Assembly: GCA_026418275.1 (NCBI GenBank)
Contig: JAOABQ010000040.1
Span: 1 to 41,251, forward strand
Reading direction: 5' to 3'
Length of the DNA stretch: 41,251 nt
Source of the DNA: Clostridia bacterium
Lineage (GTDB): Bacteria; Bacillota; Clostridia; Acetivibrionales; DSM-2933
A model generated the notes under the pieces. That model searched no databases. It was not told where the DNA came from and was given only the letters and a program-made list of their open reading frames with translations. Position numbers and translations under genes: made by a program. The first letter of the stretch is position 1. Every line of letters begins with the position of its first letter. Positions 17,300 to 26,100 of this stretch are shown here, piece by piece.

Positions 17300-17328
17300 T
17301 TGACTTTTATGTATAAATCCGGTATTTT
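17300..17328 (+). promoter_or_regulatory. putative promoter in the mutS2-HD-GYP gap
   Basis: TTGACT (17300-17305), 17 bases, TATTTT (17323-17328). It would start a transcript near 17335 that runs straight into the paired hairpins at 17372-17411. Confidence 0.5.
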
Positions 17329-17371
17329 AAGAATGTACACACTATTTGGACAAACGTTTGTTTTTCTTGGT

Positions 17372-17411
17372 AATACCCGTATGACCAAATACGGGTATTC
17401 CTCCCGTTTTT
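17372..17411 (+). terminator. two mutually exclusive hairpins, the second a terminator
   Basis: Bases 17372-17382 pair perfectly with 17389-17399 (11 bp, 6-base loop). The 3' arm of that hairpin contains ACGGG (17391-17395), which can instead pair with CCCGT (17403-17407) and is then followed by TTTTT. That is the layout of an attenuator, or of a small RNA end, or simply a terminator for mutS2 with an upstream hairpin. The rest of 17229-17890 contains no convincing gene; a 33-codon frame at 17461-17562 has a poorly spaced ribosome binding site. Confidence 0.55.
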
Positions 17412-17625
17412 AGTAGTGTACTTTTTTTGTGAGATGCTTTAATGCATTTATATTAAAGGTATGCAAGACGTCTTTGAAAAGCACTTATCCGAGCGAGTGG
17501 ATTTACAAAATAGGAATAAACTGAATGAGAATAAACATGAAATCCGAAATATGGATATTTAACCATTTTACTAAAAAAGTGTTTTTTACTACTTGTATTT
17601 TTTCTAAAAGCAGTATATAATAATG

Positions 17626-17654
17626 TTGACATAATATGCATGGTTTGATATTTT
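17626..17654 (+). promoter_or_regulatory. probable promoter of the first HD-GYP gene
   Basis: A perfect TTGACA (17626-17631), 17 bases, TATTTT (17649-17654). It leaves a leader of about 230 bases before the HD-GYP start. The leader includes TAGATAGAGAAGACAATTA near 17765, similar to a stretch before the synthetase (19964-19983). Confidence 0.6.
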
Positions 17655-17890
17655 TTATCTGGCTCTAATCATACTTCTATTATTTATATCGTTGAGTTTT
17701 CTTAAGTAGTTCAAAACATCTATAATCCCAATTTCTATATTACACAAGTAAAGCTAATTTTTTATAGATAGAGAAGACAATTACCCATAGGATTGGTTTA
17801 TTTAAACAGAACGCCATTATACCCTGTTGAGATGAAGCAATAATAGCGTAATTTGTTTTAAGGGGATGAACTAGGATTGGAGGCTTTCCC

Positions 17891-19393
17891 ATGAGAAGGA
17901 AAAGTATAAATAGTTCATCGGATTATAAAATCATGGTAGTAGATGATGAAATAGGAATTATAGAATCACTTACCTTAATCTTAAGCCGAAGGGGTTTTAA
18001 AGTAACAGGTGTTACAAGTCCTTTGGAAGCCGTTGAGAGAGTACGCGTGGAACACTTTGATATGCTGATTCTTGACTATATCATGCACCCCATTCATGGT
18101 GATGAGGTTGTTGAAAAAATCAGGGAATTCAATGATCAAATTTATATACTTATATTAACCGGTCATAAAGATCTCGCTCCTCCTTTTGAAACGTTAAAAG
18201 CTTTGGATATTCAAGGTTACTGTGAAAAAAGCGATAAATTCGATCAATTGGTATTGCTTGTGGAATCGGGAATGAAGTCGGTTGCACAATATCGGATGAT
18301 TAAGAAGTTTGAAAGGGGATTAAGCAGTATTTTGGAGTCGATCCCCAGAATATACCAGCTAAAGCCGGTAAAAGACTTATTGGAAGATATCTTAAAGGAC
18401 ATCATGCACCTTGCAAATAGCGGTGATGCATTTATTCTTATTGACTATACCCCGGATTTAAAAAATGATAGAAAAAGTATTTTTAAAGGAATGGGTAAAT
18501 ATGACCTTTCTATTGACGGCTTCTTGTCGATTTTAAGTACAAATCTTATGGAACAAGTAGGATACGCAAGAAGGCTTAACCAGGTTGTCCTAATGGAAAA
18601 GGGGGTTATACTCCCATTTGTTAACGAGTGCCTGGAATCTTTGGGAGCAATTTATGTTGAAGGTGAACAATGGGAGGAAAATTTAAAGCTGATTGAAATA
18701 TATGCAAATCAGGCTGCCGTATCTTTGAGCAATTCCCATTTACATACCCTTGTGAGTGAAAAAAATGATGAACTGAATAAAGTACATAACAAGCTAAAAA
18801 TAAGATATATGGATTTAATAGGAGCTTTAAGGCTGGCAGTAGATGCGAAGGATATTTATACCCGGGGGCATTCTGACCGGGTAGCATATTACTCGGTTAA
18901 AATAGGGGAAGCCTTTGGCCTGGACAGGGCAGAACTTGAGATGTTAAAAACGGGCGGTATTTTCCATGATATCGGTAAAATAGGCATTTCGGATGATATT
19001 CTTTTAAAAGCAGGGAGTTTAAGTCAAAAGGAGCTTTTGGAAATAAGAAAACATCCCATAAAAGGCGCAAATATGTTGTCTGCAATTTCTATGTTCAATG
19101 ACATTATACCGTTAGTAAGATACCATCATGAGCGAGTGGATGGAAAGGGATACCCTGATGGATTAAAAGGAGCGGAACTGCCTTTTCTGACAAGGATTAT
19201 AACTGTTGCGGATGCCTTCGATTCCATAACCTCAGACAGGCACTACAGGAACAAAATGAGCCTTAAAGAAGCAAAGGTACAACTTTTGAATGGGGCAGGC
19301 ACCCAGTTTGATATGGAAGTTGTAGAAAAGTTTGTGGGATTGTTGAGTGGATATAATAATATGGAAAGTGAATTGGAGATCACCTATTTATAA
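17891..19393 (+). CDS. response regulator with HD-GYP domain (cyclic-di-GMP phosphodiesterase), copy 1
   Basis: 500 residues. The N-terminal receiver domain has Asp18-Asp19 and the phospho-acceptor Asp62 (LILDYIM), Thr90 and a switch lysine in GYCEKSDKF. A middle GAF-like region (about 135-300) follows, with VEGEQWEENLKLIEIYANQAA. The C-terminal HD-GYP domain (about 310-490) has the metal motif FHDIGKIG (His359, Asp360) and KGYP (GYP at 420-422), so it should be active. HD-GYP enzymes hydrolyse cyclic-di-GMP to pGpG or GMP. It lies just before the PilZ-synthetase gene and is a close paralogue of the gene at 31554; the HD and GYP motifs are at identical residue numbers in both. A GGAGG lies before the ATG. 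Confidence 0.93.
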   Translation: MRRKSINSSSDYKIMVVDDEIGIIESLTLILSRRGFKVTGVTSPLEAVERVRVEHFDMLILDYIMHPIHGDEVVEKIREFNDQIYILILTGHKDLAPPFETLKALDIQGYCEKSDKFDQLVLLVESGMKSVAQYRMIKKFERGLSSILESIPRIYQLKPVKDLLEDILKDIMHLANSGDAFILIDYTPDLKNDRKSIFKGMGKYDLSIDGFLSILSTNLMEQVGYARRLNQVVLMEKGVILPFVNECLESLGAIYVEGEQWEENLKLIEIYANQAAVSLSNSHLHTLVSEKNDELNKVHNKLKIRYMDLIGALRLAVDAKDIYTRGHSDRVAYYSVKIGEAFGLDRAELEMLKTGGIFHDIGKIGISDDILLKAGSLSQKELLEIRKHPIKGANMLSAISMFNDIIPLVRYHHERVDGKGYPDGLKGAELPFLTRIITVADAFDSITSDRHYRNKMSLKEAKVQLLNGAGTQFDMEVVEKFVGLLSGYNNMESELEITYL

Positions 19394-19894
19394 AAAAATT
19401 ATGTAAACAAATTGAATAGTTTATCATCGTATGTTTAGCTCTGCTTCTCAATAAATATATGTTAATTTTGCTGGACATGTCTTGTTTTCACTCTGGAAAT
19501 GAAATATAATATTGATTGGAATATATTATTGTATAATTCCAACGATATCTAGTCTTGTTCAAATTCTTAAAAAGCTGTGCACTATATTAAAACCAATGTT
19601 TTAGAGAGAATGATTTAAGTGCGGGTATTTCTATTTTAGGGAGTTTTCTGGTATTTCAAATTAAATAGTTGAGTTTAAGACAAGTGTAAAATGCTTTTAC
19701 AAGGAAGATTTCAGCAGTGAATCAATAAAGAAAAAACCTTGTAAATTTTAATTAACATAATATGAGGGCTGTTGCTGGGAAAATGAGTTTTTAAGATACA
19801 GCCTAATGGAAATTGAAATGGATACTTGGCTATAAATAGGCATCCTCGAAAGCATGGGGGCTGCTGGGGATAATGTAAGGGTTTTAGTTTTACA

Positions 19895-19914
19895 TAATTA
19901 AAGCGCTTTAATTA
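19895..19914. promoter_or_regulatory. perfect palindrome, LacI-family-like operator
   Basis: TAATTAAAGCGCTTTAATTA is perfectly self-complementary, and one more base pair on each side (19894 and 19915) also matches, 22 bp in all. The central AAAGCGCTTT resembles LacI/CcpA-type operators such as cre sites (TGAAAGCGCTTTCA), but with T and A at the outer positions. It adjoins the -35 of the putative promoter at 19916. Confidence 0.6.
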
Positions 19915-19915
19915 T

Positions 19916-19945
19916 TTGTTATAGAAAATACGGTTATTCTATACA
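19916..19945 (+). promoter_or_regulatory. putative promoter of the NRPS operon with internal dyad
   Basis: TTGTTA (19916-19921), 18 bases, TATACA (19940-19945). A dyad TATAGAA / TTCTATA (19920-19926 and 19937-19943) lies between and across the -35 and -10, a second possible regulator site. Predicted start near 19952. Confidence 0.5.
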
Positions 19946-19957
19946 ATTTGGCTGTTA

Positions 19958-19975
19958 TAGAGATAGAGATAGAGA
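19958..19975 (+). repeat. TAGAGA x3 short tandem repeat in the NRPS leader
   Basis: Three exact copies of TAGAGA followed by AGAAAATTA. In RNA it offers UAG and GAG triplets at 3-base spacing, superficially like a short TRAP target, but there are far fewer than the usual 9-11 triplets. Confidence 0.7.
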
Positions 19976-20046
19976 AGAAAATTATATTTATTTTTTTCGT
20001 TATTGAGTTTGCTGCGAATATATGATGAATGTTCTTTAAATAAAAA

Positions 20047-20099
20047 CAGGATGCCCAATTTTTCGAGAAAAACTCGAGTGGGGTATCTTGCGGTTTTTT
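20047..20099 (+). terminator. leader terminator ahead of the NRPS gene
   Basis: A 10-bp outer stem (20047-20056 with 20081-20090, two G-U pairs) encloses an inner stem TCGAG/CTCGA with an AAAAA loop, followed by CGG and six T. It lies between the predicted promoter and the synthetase start codon (78 bases before it), so transcription must read through it or be regulated there. The remaining gap 19394-19890 contains no gene; GGGGGCTGCTGGGG and GGGCTGTTGCTGGGA (19775-19868) look structured, but I match them to no known riboswitch. Confidence 0.6.
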
Positions 20100-20176
20100 A
20101 TTTGTGGACAAATGTTCTGGAGATTCAACTGATTTGGCGGTAATAACTTGTAACGGTTTCGGAAGGGAGAGGTAGC

Positions 20177-23100
20177 ATGGGCGATTTAAGAAAAAATAAT
20201 GATCAAAGATACATATCGAGTTTATTGACAAATCTGGCAAGGCAAAAGGAAATCCCTGTATCTGTCCGTATTAAGAATGAACAACTGTTTGGAATCATGG
20301 CATTTAGCTATAAGAGGGGAGAGGATCCTTCTATTACACTGGAACGGATAGAACTTATGCCCCGATCCGGAGACTGTATGGAAATTTCTTTTTTTTATAA
20401 GGAAATCTTCTTTTTATTTGAAGCTGTTATTGTTGAGGTGGCCGGAAGAGCGCTTCATATTGCAAGACCCCATGAAATTTTTACATCCTTTAAAAGAATT
20501 ATTGCCCGTTATAAACCGAGGGATGAGGAACAAGCTTTTGTTTGTTTGCCCGGACTTGAGAAAATATACCGCCTCATTGATATCAGCACTCAGGGATTGT
20601 CTTTTGTTTCAGAAGAAAAACTTTTAACCGAAGGCCAGACCCTAAGGAATATTATTATAAAATTTGCAGGAAATTCGGATATTTATGTAGATGCGAATGT
20701 AAGGTATCGCAAGGAAAATCACCGTGGAATGTATGTTTACGGATTGCTTTTTTCCGGAATGGAATGGTCGACGCATTATGAAATTTTTTCCTATATCTTT
20801 AGTAAAAGTTTTCCCGACCTGAAACCTTTAAATGAGTTTTCAACGAATGATTTATATAGACTCTATGAAGAGTCCAAGTTTATCAGTTTAAAATCCGATA
20901 TGGATGGTGAAGAATCCTTTATTGAGCGTATACAAAACCTGGAGCAGGTTAAAGATAAACCCATGATTTCATCCAATCTTATCTATTATAAAAATGGCAG
21001 ATTACTTACGGTTGGAACTGGATTACGGATCTATTCAAGAAGTTTTTTAGGACAGCAGCTCGTCACCGTTCCCGAGGCTTATTTGAATCCAAAAGCAAAG
21101 ACGGATGTATATATTGGTCTGGCAGATTTCATGTTGAACCATCCCTATTTTGAAAACTATATCGCATATGTAGAACGGGATTATGAGTGGCACATGAACC
21201 TTTTTGAAAATATTGATGGAATCATAGGAGACCCGGACAAATTTGCATTGGATACCTATCAACATTTTGAGTGTATACCCGATGATATCAATAACACGCC
21301 TGTTACTTCCTATCAGACTGAGGTTTTGGATGATCCTTCTTTATTTATTGATTTTTGTGGCCAAAATTTAAGTAAATTGGAAGTTCATTGTTATGACTAC
21401 ACAAAAGAGAGGTTTAACCTTGGAGAAATCAGACAAATATATCAGACTCTGGGATTTTATGCAGCGAGGAAACTTTGGCGTGTTTCATCCGGGTCCGGCA
21501 CAGAAGCTTATGCGGTTGCCGAAAGTTATAGTGACGGGCTAAATCTGGATAAGGATATTGATATTTGCAGGATTTATTTAGTGGATAAAAATGCAGATGT
21601 CTCAAAAATATTGGAAGCCCTTCTTCCTGAAATAGGCATTTTCTATAAGAAATATAAAAAAAGGAAGTTTAGCATTGGGGTGAGGATTTCTTCGAAAGAG
21701 GCAAAAAAAATTAATATCCCTACAGTAAATTACATGGGGACTGTGGGGAGGGTACTCATGAACCGGGAAGGGCTCTCGGAATATAAAAAGCTTTTAATGG
21801 TAAACTTCGAGTATTATACAAAATATTGTCCGCTCACCTATCCTCAAAAAGCAATCTGGTATATTGAAAAGCTTTATCCGGGAACCAGTATAGGTAATAT
21901 TGCGGGGACTCTTAAAATCAAGGGAGAAGTAGATTATTCGCTGCTTGAAAAAGCGATCAATATATGTATAGAAAAAAATGATGGAATTCGTTTGAGAATC
22001 ATTGATGAATATGGTGAGCCTAAACAATACATTTCTGACTACAGATATATTAGATTGGATTTCATCGATTTTAGCCTGAGAGACTCTAAGGAACTCTATG
22101 AATGGGACCGCAAGCAGACACAGGAGCCTTTCAATCTTATTGATTCAGATTTATTCTGCTTTATACTTGTTAAAATTAATGATAAAGAGGGTGGATTCTA
22201 TATTAAGATTCATCATACCATATCTGATGCCTGGACAATGGCACTTCTAGGAAGTCAAATTGTTGAATATTACTCAAAACTCAAAAACGGAATGAAAATA
22301 TCACTAAACAAAAAACCTTCATATATAGATTCAATTATCAGTGAAGAAGAATATAAATATTCTGAGAAATTTAAGGATGATAAAGCTTTTTGGACGAACA
22401 AATTTGAAGTTTATCCTGAATTGAACCATTTTAGGGCGAGAGAAAACCGTTTAATGAATATAAAGGCTGATCGCAAGACTTTTATAGTATCTAAAGAGCT
22501 TTCGTCAAAGATACGGAGTTTTTGCGAAAAATGGAATGTATCTGTAATTACCCTATTTATGTCTACTTTGTCTATATATATAAACAGGGTTACATCAAAA
22601 GCTGATATGATCATTGGAACACCTATTTTAAACCGGGCAAATTCAAAGGAAAAAGCAATGATGGGAATGTTTGTAAGCACAGTTCCTATCCGTATATGTG
22701 TAGAGGGAAATCTGGAGTTTGGCAAGTATGTTCAAAGTTTATCTAAGGATTGGAAGACCATATTGAAGCACCAAAGGTATCCTTACCAATTGATTTTGAA
22801 AGAGTTTCGAGGGAGACATAAGGTTACGGAAAATTTATATGACGTAACCTTATCATACCAAAATGCAAAATTTATAAAGGATGAGTATTGGGAGCATTAT
22901 TCTGCAAGATGGCATCCTTTTGAACATCAAACGGAATCTTTGAATATCCATATCAGTGATAGAGAAGAAGAAGGCTGCTATTTGTTGAATTTTGACTACT
23001 TAACAGATTTATTTTTATGTGAAGAAATTGAAAAAATGTATGACCATTTTATGAACCTGTTATGGAATGGAATAAATAACCCTGCCAGAAGGCTATCTGA

Positions 23101-26100
23101 CCTTGAAATGATGGACACATCGGAAAAGGACAAGGTTTCTGTTCAGTTTAACAGCACTGTTTGTGACTATCCGAGAGATAAAACAATCCATCAACTTTTT
23201 GAAGAACAAGCAAATAGAACACCGGACAGTGTTGCAGTAATTTTTGAAAACAAAGAATTATCATATGAAGACATAAATTTAAGATCAAACCAAATAGCAA
23301 ACTATCTGATCAATGAATATAAAATTTTTCCGGATACTTTAATCGGTATTCTTATGGAACGATCACCTGACGTTTTAACAACCATTTTCGGTATTCTAAA
23401 AGCAGGTGGAGCATATGTGCCCATTGATCCTGCGTACCCTGAGGAACGGATTAAATCCATACTGGAGGATGCGAGCATTAGTATTGTTGTTTGCAGCAAA
23501 AGGTACATTGAAATGCTGGAAAAACTTCAGGGAGAGTGCAGTCTGTTTAAGGCCTATTTGTGTTTGGAAAGTTGTGGAAAGTTAATAGATAGGCAGAGTA
23601 ATACAGTAGAGGGTAAATTGCGCCATGATTTAATGGATTTAAATAAATATCATACAAAAGAAGTTTTAGGGTCTAGGTCTGAACCAACCAATTTAGCTTA
23701 TGTTATTTATACTTCAGGATCGACTGGAAAACCAAAAGGGGTAATGATAGAACATCGTGCAGTGGTGAATTTTATAAAAGGAATGATAGAAAAAATAGCG
23801 TTTTTACCTGGTAAAAGGATTCTTGGGCTTACTACAATTTCGTTTGATATTTTTGTACTTGAAACGCTGCTTCCTCTTACCAATGGATTAACAGTGGTAT
23901 TAGCAAATGGAGAACAGCAAAAAAACCCTAATTTGTTGAGTAAATTGATTTTGAATCATAGGGTTGACATGGTTCAGATTACACCTTCCAGACTGAAAAC
24001 ATTTTTAAGCGAAGTTAACACGTTTTCTTGCTTGGAAACATTAAAGGAAATAATGATAGGTGGAGAAGAACTGCCGTATGCTGTACTTGAAGCGTTAAAA
24101 GAAAAAACCACTGCCCGGATATATAATATGTACGGGCCTACAGAGACAACAGTTTGGTCAACAGTAAGCGATCTTACTGAGTGCAAGGAGATTAATATCG
24201 GAAAGCCTATCGCCAATACGCAAATTTATATCGCTGACCCGTCGCTTAATTTACTGCCAATAGGAATGATTGGCGAATTGTGCATTGCTGGAGATGGCCT
24301 TGCACGCGGATACTTAAATCGGCCGGAACTAAATAAAGAGAAGTTTGTATCCAATCTTTACGATAGGGTTGGGGTAATGTATAGAACGGGAGATTTGGCG
24401 AAATGGCTTCCCGATGGAAATATAGAGTTTATTGGAAGAGGGGACAATCAAGTTAAGATCCGGGGTTTTAGAATTGAATTAGGTGAGATAGAAAATTGCT
24501 TGATTAGGCATGAAGGCATAAAAGAAGCCGTTGTGATAGCAAAACGCGATCTTCATGATAATGTTTTCCTGTGTGCTTATATTGTTAAAGTAAAGGATAT
24601 TACACCAGCAGAGCTAAAAGGTTATTTGGCCAATGAGCTTCCGGATTATATGATTCCTGCCTATTTTGTGGAAATGAAGAAAATACCGCAAACTATAAGT
24701 GGAAAAATTGATAGAAAAGCCTTACCTGAAATAGATTTAGCTGCAGGCGGGAGTGAATACGAAGCTCCGGAAGATGAAATAGAGAGCAAAATGTTATCTA
24801 TATGGCAAAAAATCTTAAGTGTTGAGAGTATTGGAGTAAACAATAGCTTTTTTGAGGTTGGAGGAGACTCGCTCAATGCTTTTGAACTGATGTGTAAGAT
24901 TTATAGAGAATTTAATGTGGATATATCTTTAAAAGAAATATTTGAACTTAAAACAGTCAAAAAGATTTCTCAAGTTATAAAAAAGGCAGAAGACAATACA
25001 CTTTATTCAATCCAGGCTGTTGAAGAGAAAACGTATTATTCTGTTTCGTCTGAACAAAAAAGGATGTTCTTATTAAGTCAAAAAGAAGGAATTGGTGTAA
25101 ACTATAATATTCCGATTCCAATCTCCATTGAAGGGGAAATAGATATACTGCGCTTGGAGAGTGTTTTTAAAAAGATTATTGAAAGACATGAAGCATTTCG
25201 GACTTCATTCGAGATTATAGAAGGGCAAATACTGCAAAAGATACATAGGAATTTAGACTTCGCTTTAGAGTTTGTTGAAATAGATCAAAAAAATCAACAT
25301 ATCGATGAAGTCATTAGAAAAGAGATTAGGCCCTTTGTGTTAGGAAATGCTCCCTTAGTAAGAGCAGTTATTATGAAAATAACGAGTCAGCATCATATAT
25401 TATTAATTGACATGCATCATATTATTTCTGACGGAGTATCCGCTAATATTCTTATCAATGAAATTGTGAAACTATATGAAGGTATTGATCTACCTCTACA
25501 AAAGCTGCAGTATAAGGATTATGTAGGGTGGCAGCTAAAATTTATCCGGACACAGAAATTTAAAGCACAGAAAGAATATTGGAAAGGCGTCCTAGCAGAA
25601 GAAACACCTTCACTGAATATGCCGCTTGATTTTAAACGTTCAGATATCCAAACGTTCAATGGGAAAACCGTTAAATACAAGGTTGGAATGGATCAGATAA
25701 AAAAAGTGGATTCATTTGTAAAAGAACAAGGTATTACTTTGAATACATTGTTTATGGCAGTGTATGCTTTAATATTGAATAAATATACCCGTCAAGAGGA
25801 TATTATCGTAGGATCCATTGTTGCAGGGAGGGGACATCCGGATTTGGAAAATGTTATTGGTGTATTCAATAATTTTCTTCCAATCAGATTTAATATAAGA
25901 AAGGAAGATACCTTTGCTGAATATTTAGAGACTACACATAAGTTGATGATAAATGCTTACGAAAATATGAACTATCCATATGATCGAATGGTAGAAGAGG
26001 CGGGAAAAAAATCCGAACGTCTTCGTAATCCGTTATTCGATACGGCACTTAATTTTCATAGTGAGTTTGATATAGGAAGTATTGATTTAACTGTAAGTAC

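Noticed and set aside
17461..17562. 33-codon frame (MQDVFEKHLSERV...) in the mutS2-HD-GYP gap
   Set aside because: The AAAGG before it is only two bases from the ATG and I recognise no family; kept only as a mention in the hairpin entry.
19760..19900. Cyclic-di-GMP (GEMM) riboswitch in front of the NRPS
   Set aside because: It would fit the story well, but the conserved core sequences (such as GCAAAGCC and the CCUAAACC-like segment) are absent.
20177..21826. NRPS N-terminus as a separate gene joined by a sequencing error
   Set aside because: There is no stop, start or ribosome binding site at the junction, and the frame is continuous into the C1 core, so the fusion appears real.
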